30,922 nt of DNA from Blastococcus sp. (GCA_025963345.1 JAOPUS010000300.1:1-30922), one strand, 5' to 3'. Counted from the stretch's first letter, positions 1 to 7,749 are shown. A program made the numbers and translations. The notes: generated from the sequence alone by a model not told the origin.

Positions 1-102
1 GCCGGTACCTGCACGGGGGAACCCCCTCACCGACGGGCCCCGACGCTGGAGCCCTGGTGGCGCTGGAGCTTGTCCCCCGCTCCCGGGCGTGTCAACATCC
101 CG

Positions 103-118
103 ATAACCGACCGGTTAT
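103..118. promoter_or_regulatory. Inverted repeat before the LysR gene
   Basis: A perfect inverted repeat with 6-bp arms (ATAACC / GGTTAT) and a 4-bp spacer lies 11 bp upstream of the LysR-type start codon. LysR-type regulators usually bind A/T-ended dyads in their own promoter region, often shared with a divergent target gene, so this may be the autoregulatory site. The spacing does not exactly fit the classical T-N11-A box (it is T-N12-A). Any divergent target would lie to the left of the window. Confidence 0.45.
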
Positions 119-129
119 GAGGGTCGAAC

Positions 130-1083
130 ATGACGTTCACCCAACTCAGGACGTTTGCACTGGTGGCCGAGCTCGGCTCGTTACGAGCGGCGGCGGCCGC
201 CCTCGGCGTGAGCGAGCCTGCGGTGTCGGCTGCGGTCGCGGCCCTGCGTGCCGACCTCGGCGACTCTCTGTTCACGCGCTCCGGCAGCGGCATCTCGCTC
301 ACCCCGGGCGGCCGCGCGCTGGCGACCCGCGCGCGGGAACTCGTCCGGCTGGCCGACCGCACCCGCCGCGAGGTGGCACACGCGACGACGGCCGGCCATC
401 TGCGGGTGCTGGCCACCGCCGCCTGCGCCGAGCACGTGGCCGGCGCGGTGGTCGCGGCGTTCACCCGGCGGGTGACCCGGACCGCGGTCGATCTCGCCGT
501 GGGCTCGACCGACTGCGCGGCGACCGCGCTGGCCGACGACGTCGCCGACATCGTGCTGGGCGTCCGCCCCGCACCCGCCACCGGCGATCTGCCGGAGTCG
601 GTGCCTTTTCTCCGGTACGAGCGGATCGTGGTCGCCGCGCCCGGTCACCCGCTGAGCGGGCGGCCCCGGCTCGGGGTCGCCGACCTGGCCGGCTACGCCT
701 GGCTGACCGGCCCGGGCGGCATCGAGGCCGGGAGCGAGGAGGAGCGCTGGGCGGACCGGGCCGGCCCGCTGACGGACGTCGAGGAGCACGAGAGCGAGGC
801 CGCCGCCCTCGCCGCCGTCCGGTCGGGCTCGGGGCTCCTGCTCGCGCTGGGTCACGCCGCCGCCGATGACCTCCGCCGGGGCGCGCTCGTCCGGCTGCCG
901 GTCGAGGGGACGCCGGTGACCGGACTGTGGTGGGCCACGATCCCCGGCGACGGACGAGCGACCAGCGCGGCGCGGGCGCTGCAGCGCTTCCTCACCACCC
1001 CGGACGCCACCAGCGCGCTGCTGTCCCGCCCGGCCCGGCAGGACCGCGCCCGGCCGACCGTGCGGGTCGAGCTGTGGAGCTGA
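130..1083 (+). CDS. LysR-family transcriptional regulator
   Basis: A 317-residue protein of normal length for LysR regulators. Residues 1-60 form the N-terminal winged helix-turn-helix: it opens MTFTQLRTFALVAELGSL and continues with the AAAALGVSEPAVSAAVAAL segment, then a wing ending FTRSGSGISLTPGG. The rest fits the periplasmic-binding-protein-like effector domain, including a stretch near 170 (VVAAPGHPLSG) typical of the family. The ATG at 130 is preceded by GAGGG at suitable spacing. The effector is not predictable. It is transcribed away from the left edge, so its usual divergent target gene is probably outside the window; the next gene is convergent and unrelated. Confidence 0.9.
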   Translation: MTFTQLRTFALVAELGSLRAAAAALGVSEPAVSAAVAALRADLGDSLFTRSGSGISLTPGGRALATRARELVRLADRTRREVAHATTAGHLRVLATAACAEHVAGAVVAAFTRRVTRTAVDLAVGSTDCAATALADDVADIVLGVRPAPATGDLPESVPFLRYERIVVAAPGHPLSGRPRLGVADLAGYAWLTGPGGIEAGSEEERWADRAGPLTDVEEHESEAAALAAVRSGSGLLLALGHAAADDLRRGALVRLPVEGTPVTGLWWATIPGDGRATSAARALQRFLTTPDATSALLSRPARQDRARPTVRVELWS

Positions 1084-1090
1084 CCCCGAC

Positions 1091-1444
1091 CTAGCTCGCG
1101 GAGGGGTCCGGCGGCGGGGTCTCGCCGGCGGCGACACGGTCGGAGACGCGGGCGCCGGGCGCCGACTGAGCGGCCCCCGAGCTTCCTGCCTCCGGGTCGA
1201 GCCCGTGCGAGCGGTGGCGGCCCGGCTCGCCCTCCCCGAGGACGACCTGCCCCTCGGTCATCTCCGGGTCGCCGGCGGCCTGCTCGACCGGCGCCTCCCC
1301 CGGCTTGCTGTCCTGCGGCCGGTCGTGCACCTCCTGCACGGAGCTACCCCGTTCGGCGACCTCGATCGCCTCGGCGATGTCCTCACCGCTGCGCGAGTGG
1401 TCGGGCGAGCTGCCCTCGGTGGCCGGGTCCTGCGGTGTGCTCAC
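1091..1444 (-). CDS. Small acidic, probably disordered protein
   Basis: A 117-residue protein rich in Glu, Asp, Gly, Pro and Ser with no hydrophobic core, membrane segment or recognisable domain, so it is probably intrinsically disordered. I chose the GTG at 1444 over upstream starts because it follows GGAGGA at ideal spacing, and the extra N-terminal residues of a longer frame look non-coding (Cys/Arg/Pro-rich). The first third has a short region with helix potential (GEDIAEAIEVAERGSSVQEV). It sits downstream of the coiled-coil gene on the same strand with a gap of about 100 bp and converges on the LysR gene 7 bp away. Function unknown; I infer a real gene from the ribosome binding site and codon pattern. 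Confidence 0.6.
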   Translation of the reverse strand: MSTPQDPATEGSSPDHSRSGEDIAEAIEVAERGSSVQEVHDRPQDSKPGEAPVEQAAGDPEMTEGQVVLGEGEPGRHRSHGLDPEAGSSGAAQSAPGARVSDRVAAGETPPPDPSAS

Positions 1445-1544
1445 GGGTTCCTCCACGACGTCGGGAAGGGGGCACCGGCACGCTGCACCGGCGGGGTGCG
1501 AGGAGTGTCGACCCCCGCTCACATCGGGGCAAGAGCGCCGCGTT

Positions 1545-2507
1545 TCACCCCTCGTCGGGTGCGCTGCCGGCGAGCTCCTCCACCCGGGCGCGGGCCCGCT
1601 CACGAGCGACCACCGCCTCGGCCGCCTCGTGCTCGGCGCTCTTGCGCCGTCGCTCCGCCCGCTTCAGCTGCCCGGCCACCTCGGCCACCTCCCCCTCGGC
1701 ATGGGACAGCTGGTCGGCGAGCTCGGCGACGCGGGCCTCCAGGGACGCTCGTCGCGCATCGAGTTCGTCGATCCGCTGCCGCTCGTCCTCGGCCGCTGCC
1801 TGCGCCTCGTCGGCCAGGGCCGCGGCCTCGTCGGCGGCCCGCCGGGCCTCTTCCAGTTCCCGTCGGCGTCGCTCCTCGGCCGCACGGCGCGCCTCCTCCC
1901 GCTCCCGCTCGCGGGCCCGCTTGCGCTCGTCCGCCGAAGGGCGCTGCTGGGTAGCCGCCGGCCGGTCGAGACGCGGTGGCGGCGTGCGCTCGGCCGCCGG
2001 GGGCCGCACGAGGCGCAGGTCCGGTCGCGCGACCGTCGTCCCCAGGCCGCTGTAGGACATCGGCGAGGTGAGCCGGCCCGACAGCAGTGCCTCCCCCGCC
2101 TCCGGGTCGGCCATGGCCGCCCGCAGGGTCTCCTCGACCTGGGTCGCCACCGCCGTGCTGATGGGATGCCCCCGCTCGTGGGCGAGCGCCCGGGCCTGCC
2201 GGGTCAGTGCGGCGATCAGCTGCCGCCGCTGGATGTCGAGCGCCCGCATCTGGTCTCCGGCGAGGTTCTCCTGCGCCTCGCGGAGCAGGTTCCCGAGGTC
2301 GACCAGCCCCTCGATCTCCGGCCGCTGCCCGCGGACCAGCAGGTTCGAGACCCAGGCCGCGGCCGACGGCTTGGGCAGCGCGCCGATCTCCTTGGCCAGC
2401 GCCTTGTCGCCGTCTGCCTTCGCCTCGTCCTGGCGGGCCGTACGGAGGGCGATGAACTCCTCCGGCGGCACCTCGTAGAGCTCGTCGGCCACCTCGTCGA
2501 GATCCAC
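1545..2507 (-). CDS. Conserved coiled-coil protein of unknown function
   Basis: A 320-residue cytosolic protein with two parts. The N-terminal half, about residues 1-150, is a mostly helical globular region (DELYEVPPEEFIALRTARQ at the start, then KPSAAAWVSNLLVRG). After a Pro-rich linker the C-terminal half, about 185-310, is a long charged coiled coil dominated by Ala, Glu, Arg and Asp. The GTG at 2507 is preceded by GGGAGGAG. I have the impression that similar proteins recur in actinobacteria without an assigned role, but I cannot name a family. It is divergent from the zinc-finger/antiporter pair across 124 bp. No membrane segment, signal peptide or catalytic motif is visible; a structural or DNA-associated role is possible but not shown. 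Confidence 0.75.
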   Translation of the reverse strand: MDLDEVADELYEVPPEEFIALRTARQDEAKADGDKALAKEIGALPKPSAAAWVSNLLVRGQRPEIEGLVDLGNLLREAQENLAGDQMRALDIQRRQLIAALTRQARALAHERGHPISTAVATQVEETLRAAMADPEAGEALLSGRLTSPMSYSGLGTTVARPDLRLVRPPAAERTPPPRLDRPAATQQRPSADERKRAREREREEARRAAEERRRRELEEARRAADEAAALADEAQAAAEDERQRIDELDARRASLEARVAELADQLSHAEGEVAEVAGQLKRAERRRKSAEHEAAEAVVARERARARVEELAGSAPDEG

Positions 2508-2631
2508 GCGCGCTCCTCCCCTCCCCCGCCGCCTGGCGGCGACCCTGCCACGCGCCCGCGGCAGGCCGCACATTGCGGGCCCGGGCGGGACGGCGGTTGA
2601 CTTCTGCGAATCGGCGACGGAAGGCACCGGC

Positions 2632-2808
2632 GTGACTGCCTGCACTCACCTCGACCAGATCAGCGCCGTCGAGCCGAGCACGCGTGACGGCTGCACCGAG
2701 TGCCTGGCCATGGGCTCCCACGTCGGGCAGACCAGCCACCCGGCGATGCAGTCGTTCCAGCCGGGCGAGACCTGGCGGTGGTGCTACCCGGACCAGATGC
2801 TCGTCTGA
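2632..2808 (+). CDS. Shortened UBP-type zinc-finger protein
   Basis: A 58-residue protein starting at the GTG after GGAAGG. It begins VTACTHLDQI, has GCTECLAMGS in the middle and ends GETWRWCYPDQMLV, which are the two ends of the actinobacterial UBP-type (ubiquitin-hydrolase-like) zinc finger. Full-length versions are about 85-90 residues and have a central WVHLR..C..CGHVGCCD..... HA..H block. Here roughly 29 residues of that block are absent in frame, so most of the Cys/His zinc ligands are gone; a CxH, a CxxC and a late Cys remain. Codon use is normal for the genome. Its TGA overlaps the antiporter ATG (TGATG), so the two are probably translationally coupled. It could be a decayed gene kept as a leader, or a reduced metal site. 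Confidence 0.8.
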   Translation: MTACTHLDQISAVEPSTRDGCTECLAMGSHVGQTSHPAMQSFQPGETWRWCYPDQMLV

Positions 2809-4385
2809 TGGAGGGCCTGCAGCTGATCGGGCTGCTCGTCGGCTCCTTCGCGGTCACCGCCGTCGCGCGGCGGTCAGGGATCTCTCCCCCGCTGCTGCTC
2901 GTGGTGGTCGGCCTCGTCGCGTCCTTCGTCCCGGGGATCCCGGACTACCAGCTGGACCCCGACCTCATCCTGCTGTTGATCCTGCCGCCGCTGCTCTACT
3001 CCGCGGCGCTGAGCACCTCCTACCTGCGCATCCGCGACAACATCCTGCCGATCTCCCTGCTCGCGGTCGGCCTGGTCCTGGTCACGACGGCGGCGGTCGG
3101 ACTGGTGGCCTCGTGGCTCGTGACGGGCCTGCCCCTGGCCGCCGCGCTCGCCCTCGGCGCCGTCGTCGCGCCGCCGGACGCGGTCGCCGCCGCCGCAGTG
3201 GGACGGCGGCTGCGCCTGCCGCGGCAGATCATGACGATCCTCGGCGGCGAGAGCCTGGTGAACGACGCGACCGCGCTGACCGCCTACCGCGTCGCCGTCG
3301 CGGTGACCGCCGGTGCCAGTTACGGGATCCTGCAGGGCCTCGGAGTGTTCGTGCTCGCGGCGGCCGGCGGGGTGGCCATCGGGTGGGGGCTCGGCCGGCT
3401 GGTGCACCGGATACGGCTGGCGCTTCGCGACGGCGAGCTGGAGAGCGCCCTGGGATTGATCGTCCCCTGGGTGGCCTACCTTCTGGCCGAGCGGGTGCAC
3501 GCATCGGGTGTTCTGGCCGTCGTCATGGCCGGGCTCTACCTCGGGCACCGGTCCCCGCAGGCACATCCCATGGCCCGCCTCCAGACCCGGGCGGTGTGGC
3601 AGGCCGCCGACATCCTGCTGGAGTCGTTCGTCTTCGCTCTCATCGGGCTGCAGCTGCGCGCGGTGACCGACGCGGTCGACTCGCGCATCGCGCAACTCGC
3701 GCTCGTGGGCGTCGTCCTCATGCTGGCGGCGACCGTCGTGCGATTCGCCTGGGTGTTCCCCACCGCCTACCTCCCGCGCCGACTGAGCCGCCGGGTGCGC
3801 GACCGTGAGCCGGTGGCGCCGCCCTGGCGCTATCCGGCGGTGGTCTCCTGGGCCGGTATGCGCGGGCCGGTCTCGCTGGCGGCCGCCGCGGCCCTCCCCC
3901 TGACGACGGAATCCGGCGCACCGTTCCCGGGGCGGGACGAGATCGTGTTCCTCGCGTTCTTCTTCACCGTCGGCACACTCCTGCTGCAGGGCGCGACCCT
4001 GCCGATGGTGATCCGTCGGCTCGGGGTGGAGGGTGCGGAGCACTACACCGACGCCCTGGCCGAGGCCCAGGCGCAGACCGAGGCGGCGCGGGCCGCAGAG
4101 CACCGTCTGAACGAGCTCGACGACGGCAACCCGCTCCACGAGCATGTCGTCGCCACGTTGCGCGCGGGCTTGGAGTCGCGGACCAACGCCGCCTGGGAGC
4201 AACTCGGCGGCCGGTCCGACGACGTGACACCGAGCGAGGCCTACCGCCGCATGCGCCGGGAGATGCTGAACGCCGAGCGCGAGGTGTTCCTGCGCCACCG
4301 CAACGAACGGCGCATCGACGACGAGGTCTTCCGGCGGATCCAGCACGAGCTCGATCTCGAGGAGGTGATGCTCGATCGCGAGTGA
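2808..4385 (+). CDS. Na+/H+ antiporter, CPA1 (NhaP/NHE-like)
   Basis: A 525-residue inner-membrane cation/proton antiporter that would exchange cytoplasmic Na+ (or K+) for external protons for pH and salt homeostasis. The membrane domain spans about residues 3-405 with around twelve hydrophobic segments. Diagnostic CPA1 motifs are visible: APPDAV with Asp124, GGESLVNDATAL with Asn152-Asp153 as the ion-binding pair, and GMRGPVSLAAAAAL with Arg352. A hydrophilic cytosolic tail of about 120 residues, rich in charged helix, follows from about 405, as in other bacterial NHE-like proteins. The ATG overlaps the stop of the zinc-finger gene, which decides the start. Convergent with the AI-2E-type permease, 5 bp apart. 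Confidence 0.92.
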   Translation: MEGLQLIGLLVGSFAVTAVARRSGISPPLLLVVVGLVASFVPGIPDYQLDPDLILLLILPPLLYSAALSTSYLRIRDNILPISLLAVGLVLVTTAAVGLVASWLVTGLPLAAALALGAVVAPPDAVAAAAVGRRLRLPRQIMTILGGESLVNDATALTAYRVAVAVTAGASYGILQGLGVFVLAAAGGVAIGWGLGRLVHRIRLALRDGELESALGLIVPWVAYLLAERVHASGVLAVVMAGLYLGHRSPQAHPMARLQTRAVWQAADILLESFVFALIGLQLRAVTDAVDSRIAQLALVGVVLMLAATVVRFAWVFPTAYLPRRLSRRVRDREPVAPPWRYPAVVSWAGMRGPVSLAAAAALPLTTESGAPFPGRDEIVFLAFFFTVGTLLLQGATLPMVIRRLGVEGAEHYTDALAEAQAQTEAARAAEHRLNELDDGNPLHEHVVATLRAGLESRTNAAWEQLGGRSDDVTPSEAYRRMRREMLNAEREVFLRHRNERRIDDEVFRRIQHELDLEEVMLDRE

Positions 4386-4390
4386 ACCCG

Positions 4391-5554
4391 TCAGGCGGCG
4401 TCCAGCCGCGGCCAGACCACCTGCGTGACGACCAGTTGCACCGTCGCGGCGGCCGGGATGGCCAGGAAGGCACCGACGATGCCCAACAGCGATCCGCCGA
4501 TGATCAGCGCGACGATGGTGAGCACCGGCGGCACGTCCACGGCCCGGTTCATGACGCGCGGGACGAGGAGGTAGTCCTCGAGCAACCGGTAGGCGATGTA
4601 GAAGACGAGGCTGGCGACCGCGACCGTGGTGGAGACCGAGAGCGCGACCAGCGTGACCAGGATCCCGCCGATGGTGGAGCCGACGACCGGGATGAGGTCG
4701 AGAACGGCGACGAGCACGCCGAGGGCCACCGAGTAGGGCACGTGCACGATCTCCAGGAACACGAAGGTGCCGAGACCGGCGATCACCGACGTGAGCAGGT
4801 TGCCCAGCACGTAGCCGCCGACGCGGACGCTGATCTCATCACCCAGTTCGCGCGCCCGGGCGCGCCGGCTGGCGGGGAACATCCGGTAGATGACCCGGCG
4901 GATCGTCGGCAGGTTGGCGAGGAAGTACACCGTGAGGACCAGCACGGTGATCGCCGCCGTGAGCGTCCCGAAGACGGCGAGACCGATGTTGAGGACGCCA
5001 CCGAGCGGGAGACCGCCACCACCTCCGGATACCGAGGACTTCAGGCTGTCCAGGAGGTGGTAGCGGGCGTTGAGCCGGCCCAGGGCGCTGCTCCGGTCCT
5101 GCAACTCCTGCACGAGGCCGGGGAGCGCCCGGGCCAGCTGCTCCACCTGCGTGACGATCGGCGGGATGATCACCGCGAAGACCCCGACGACGATCAGCAG
5201 GAAGCCGAACGTGACGGCGGCGACGCCCCATGCCCGCCGCCACCCGTGACGCGCCAGCCACGACACCATCGGATCCAGGCCGAGCGCGAAGACCAGCGCC
5301 AGGACGATCAGGATGAGTTCGCCCGCAACGCCGCCGATGGCCCGGAGCAGTACGTAGGCCAGGACGACGGCGGTCCCGGCCGTGAACGCGGCGCCGAAGA
5401 TGCGGCGGGTGGGCCAGCGCGGGTCGAAGGGCGCTCGAGTGGGCTGCGTGCGGCCAGATGACTGTGTCCCGGCCGGAACCCTGTCATCGGGAGGAGCCCC
5501 CGTGGGGGTCGCCGAGTCCATCGCCGAATCGGGATCCTGCGGGGTGGGACGCAT
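4391..5554 (-). CDS. AI-2E family (UPF0118/PerM-like) permease
   Basis: A 387-residue polytopic membrane protein of the AI-2E transporter family, whose members are proposed to export small molecules or exchange ions; the substrate here cannot be told from sequence. A Pro-rich hydrophilic N-tail of about 50 residues precedes hydrophobic hairpins near 55-95 and 108-132, then a soluble helical region rich in Gln, Leu and Ser with a Gly5 stretch, and a C-terminal set of about five segments. The family signature DLIPVVGSTIGG is present and the protein ends in the usual long hydrophobic stretch. The ATG at 5554 is preceded by GGGGAGAAG. It lies on the same strand as cadI but is separated from it by a strong palindrome, so probably independent of the arsenic genes. 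Confidence 0.9.
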   Translation of the reverse strand: MRPTPQDPDSAMDSATPTGAPPDDRVPAGTQSSGRTQPTRAPFDPRWPTRRIFGAAFTAGTAVVLAYVLLRAIGGVAGELILIVLALVFALGLDPMVSWLARHGWRRAWGVAAVTFGFLLIVVGVFAVIIPPIVTQVEQLARALPGLVQELQDRSSALGRLNARYHLLDSLKSSVSGGGGGLPLGGVLNIGLAVFGTLTAAITVLVLTVYFLANLPTIRRVIYRMFPASRRARARELGDEISVRVGGYVLGNLLTSVIAGLGTFVFLEIVHVPYSVALGVLVAVLDLIPVVGSTIGGILVTLVALSVSTTVAVASLVFYIAYRLLEDYLLVPRVMNRAVDVPPVLTIVALIIGGSLLGIVGAFLAIPAAATVQLVVTQVVWPRLDAA

Positions 5555-5648
5555 GGCTTCTCCCCTGCACCGGTCGGCCCGTCGGCCGCACATCGGTCGG
5601 GTTACCCGTCACCGCGGCCCGCACCCTCTGCCGGATCGGCGCCGAGGC

Positions 5649-5678
5649 CGCCGGCGTGCGCCGCGGCGCACGCCGGCG
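5649..5678 (-). terminator. 30-bp perfect palindrome after cadI
   Basis: A completely self-complementary, GC-only-but-two-pairs palindrome centred between 5663 and 5664, starting 24 bp beyond the cadI stop codon in the direction of transcription. It would form a very stable stem. No U-tract follows, which is usual for actinobacterial terminators. A role as a protein-binding dyad is the alternative. Confidence 0.65.
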
Positions 5679-5701
5679 AGCAGACATGCCCCGGCCATGC
5701 C

Positions 5702-6175
5702 TCAGCAGCAGGCTGCAGCGGTCTCCGCCCGGTCCGAACTGGCGCAGCAGGTGCCGTCGCCGGCGACGGCCGACAGTTCGACCTCCGTCCGGCCCTCGAG
5801 GTCGGGGCGCGCGTCACCGGTCACCGTGTAGACCTCCCACGGCTCACCGCCGGGGCCGGTGACCCAGACCTTGTCCTGGACCGCGTAGCAACAGGTGGTG
5901 TTGTCCTCCACCCGGGTGGCCAGGCCGGCCTCAGCCAGCCGGCTGGTCGCCGCGGTGACCTCGTCGGTGGACGTGACCTCGACACCGAGGTGGTCCATGC
6001 GAGTGGGCTCGCCGGCCTCGCCCTCGAGCAGCACCAGCTTCAGCGGCGGCTCGGTGATGGCGAAGTTGGCGTAGCCGGGGCGGCGCTTGGCCGGCACGGC
6101 GTCGAAGAGCCGGGAGTAGAACTCGACGGCGGCGTCGATGTCGGCGACGCGAAGAGCCAGCTGGACACGGGACAT
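5702..6175 (-). CDS. cadI: CadI/ArsI-family metalloenzyme (VOC fold)
   Basis: A 157-residue protein closely resembling mycobacterial CadI and the ArsI C-As lyases, which are Fe(II) dioxygenases of the vicinal-oxygen-chelate fold that split the carbon-arsenic bond of trivalent organoarsenicals. The opening MSRVQLALRV, the block RRPGYANFAITEPPLKLVLLE and TGPGGEPWEVYTV are family hallmarks. Predicted iron ligands are Gln5, His62 and Glu114; the vicinal Cys95-Cys96 pair in NTTCCYA is the arsenical-binding site. The tail ends with two more Cys pairs (143-144 and 156-157), a likely extra metal(loid) site. The ATG at 6175 follows GAGGAGGAAAC. It is divergent from arsR, so both are probably repressed through the same operator region and induced by arsenic or cadmium. 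Confidence 0.9.
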   Translation of the reverse strand: MSRVQLALRVADIDAAVEFYSRLFDAVPAKRRPGYANFAITEPPLKLVLLEGEAGEPTRMDHLGVEVTSTDEVTAATSRLAEAGLATRVEDNTTCCYAVQDKVWVTGPGGEPWEVYTVTGDARPDLEGRTEVELSAVAGDGTCCASSDRAETAAACC

Positions 6176-6193
6176 GTTTCCTCCTCGGAGAGC

Positions 6194-6213
6194 ACATCGA
6201 CGCACGTCGATGT
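6194..6213. promoter_or_regulatory. Inverted repeat near the cadI start, candidate ArsR site
   Basis: Perfect 8-bp arms ACATCGAC / GTCGATGT with a 4-bp spacer, 18 bp upstream of the cadI ATG. The half-site ACATCGA recurs at 6235-6241 beside the arsR promoter. Twin ArsR-type dyads in a divergent cadI/arsR spacer fit negative control of both directions. Binding by this ArsR is inferred from position only. Confidence 0.55.
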
Positions 6214-6233
6214 CTGAACGCCATGTGACACGA

Positions 6234-6272
6234 GACATCGATGCTTGTCAATACGATGGGCGTCGTTATGAT
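6234..6272 (+). promoter_or_regulatory. arsR promoter with overlapping dyad
   Basis: TTGTCA at 6245-6250 and TATGAT at 6267-6272, 16 bp apart, make a good -35/-10 pair for the plus strand. The -35 overlaps the imperfect dyad GACATCGATGCTTGTC (6234-6249), as expected for a repressor site. The same bases read on the minus strand give TTGACA, a possible -35 for cadI, with only a weak -10 partner. Transcription would start near 6279, leaving room for the ribosome site before the ATG at 6305. Confidence 0.6.
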
Positions 6273-6304
6273 GGACGACGATGTCCACGGTCGAGGAGAC
6301 GACG

Positions 6305-6649
6305 ATGAGCGAGCCCGGGCTGGCCTGCTGCACACCCCTGACGGGCACCGCGATGTCGCCCGGGCAGGCCGAGCAGGTGGCGCCGCTGCTGAAGGCGCTG
6401 GCGGACCCGGTCCGCCTTCGGCTGGTCAGCCTGATCGCCGCGAGCGCCGGCGGCGAGGCGTGCGTCTGCGACCTGAACGACGCCTTCGACCTCACGCAGG
6501 CCACCATCAGCCACCACCTCAAGGTGCTGCACACGGCCGGGTTGCTCGACCGCGACAAGCGCGGGGTGTGGGTCTACTACGCGGTCCGGCCCGGTGCCCT
6601 GGCCGCGGTGGCCAACCTGTTCGACACCGCCGTCCTCACCCCGGCATGA
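6305..6649 (+). CDS. arsR: ArsR/SmtB-family metalloregulator
   Basis: A 114-residue winged-helix repressor that would leave DNA on binding As(III)/Sb(III). The core FKALADPVRLRL-type segment appears as LLKALADPVRLRLVSLIAA, followed by GGEACVCDL and the recognition helix region TQATISHHLKVLHTAGLL. Cys8-Cys9 near the N-terminus and Cys53/Cys55 match the corynebacterial/mycobacterial type of arsenic site, in which an N-terminal Cys pair combines with a helix Cys. I prefer the ATG at 6305, preceded by GAGGAG, to the in-frame ATG at 6281, which would lie almost at the predicted transcription start. The stop overlaps the acr3 start (ATGA). Confidence 0.93.
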   Translation: MSEPGLACCTPLTGTAMSPGQAEQVAPLLKALADPVRLRLVSLIAASAGGEACVCDLNDAFDLTQATISHHLKVLHTAGLLDRDKRGVWVYYAVRPGALAAVANLFDTAVLTPA

Positions 6650-7749
6650 GCCGCTCCCCAGGCCAGTCAGCCGTCGAGACCGACACCCGCGATGACGCGG
6701 CGGTCCTTCAGAAGCTGTCCACCCTCGACCGGTACCTGCCGGTCTGGATCCTCGCGGCGATGGCGCTGGGGCTCGGGCTCGGCCGCTGGGTCCCCGGTCT
6801 GGACGACGCGCTCTCGGCGGTCGAGATCGGGAACGTCAGCCTGCCGATCGCGATCGGCCTGCTGCTGATGATGTACCCGGTGCTCGCGAAGGTCCGGTAC
6901 TCCGAACTCGGCCGGGTGACCGACGACCGCCGGATGCTCGGCGCGAGCCTGGTGCTGAACTGGCTGGTGGGGCCGGCGCTGATGTTCGCGCTGGCCTGGC
7001 TGCTGCTGCCCGACCTCCCCGAGTACCGGACCGGTCTGGTCATCGTCGGGCTGGCGCGGTGCATCGCGATGGTGCTGATCTGGAACGACCTGTCCTGCGG
7101 TGACCGCGAGGCCGCCGCGGTGCTCGTCGCGATCAACTCGGTGTTCCAGATCGTCGCGTTCGCGGCGCTCGGCTGGTTCTACCTGCAGGTGCTGCCGGGC
7201 TGGCTGGGCCTGTCGACGACGTCGGCGGAGTTCAGCGTCTGGGCGATCGTGGCCTCGGTGCTGGTCTTCCTCGGCATCCCCTTGCTGGCGGGATACCTCA
7301 CCCGCACGCTCGGCGAGCGGGCCCGCGGACGGGACTGGTACGAGGGCACGTTCCTCCCTCGGATCGGCCCGGTCGCGCTCTACGGGCTGCTCGTCACGAT
7401 CGTGCTGCTGTTCGCGTTGCAGGGCGACGCGATCACGTCCAAGCCCTGGGACGTCGCCCGGATCGCGCTCCCCCTGCTGGCCTACTTCGTGCTGATGTTC
7501 GGGAGCTCGTTCCTGCTCGGCATGCGCCTGCGACTGGGCTACGCGAAGACCGCCACGCTCGCCTTCACCGCCGCGGGCAACAATTTCGAACTGGCCATCG
7601 CCGTCGCGATCGGCACGTTCGGCGTCACCAGCGGCCAGGCCCTGGCCGGCGTCGTCGGACCGCTGATCGAGGTGCCGGCGTTGGTCGCCCTCGTCTACGT
7701 CGCGCTCTGGGCACGCCGCCGCTTCTACCCCACCGAGGTCGCCCGATGA
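6646..7749 (+). CDS. acr3: Arsenite efflux permease Acr3
   Basis: A 367-residue inner-membrane protein of the ACR3/BART superfamily that expels As(OH)3, driven by the proton gradient. About ten hydrophobic segments fill residues 30-360. The conserved Cys139 in GLARCIAMVLIWNDLSCGD and Glu315 in AAGNNFELAIAVA correspond to the two residues known to be essential in characterised Acr3 pumps. Its ATG overlaps the arsR stop and its own stop overlaps the arsC start (ATGA at both ends), so arsR-acr3-arsC is one translationally coupled operon. Mycobacterium tuberculosis has a comparable cadI-arsR-acr3/arsC arrangement, there with Acr3 and ArsC fused; here they are separate. Confidence 0.95.
   Translation: MSRSPGQSAVETDTRDDAAVLQKLSTLDRYLPVWILAAMALGLGLGRWVPGLDDALSAVEIGNVSLPIAIGLLLMMYPVLAKVRYSELGRVTDDRRMLGASLVLNWLVGPALMFALAWLLLPDLPEYRTGLVIVGLARCIAMVLIWNDLSCGDREAAAVLVAINSVFQIVAFAALGWFYLQVLPGWLGLSTTSAEFSVWAIVASVLVFLGIPLLAGYLTRTLGERARGRDWYEGTFLPRIGPVALYGLLVTIVLLFALQGDAITSKPWDVARIALPLLAYFVLMFGSSFLLGMRLRLGYAKTATLAFTAAGNNFELAIAVAIGTFGVTSGQALAGVVGPLIEVPALVALVYVALWARRRFYPTEVAR

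Noticed and set aside
181..1137. Long minus-strand open frame opposite the LysR gene
   Set aside because: Arg/Pro/Gly-rich composition without domains; it is the antisense shadow of a well-supported LysR gene.
1513..1529. Small hairpin CCCCG/CGGGG after the coiled-coil gene
   Set aside because: Only 5 bp of stem with a 7-base loop; expected by chance in DNA this GC-rich.
1205..2600. Long plus-strand frames opposite the acidic and coiled-coil genes
   Set aside because: Low-complexity translation without ribosome sites; the minus-strand genes have good ribosome sites and coherent composition.
4382..5461. Asp/Glu/Arg/Gln-rich plus-strand frame of 359 codons
   Set aside because: Typical reverse-complement translation of a hydrophobic membrane protein (the AI-2E-type permease).
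6281..6304. Earlier in-frame ATG for arsR at 6281
   Set aside because: It would lie within a few bases of the predicted transcription start and lacks a ribosome site, whereas the ATG at 6305 follows GAGGAG.
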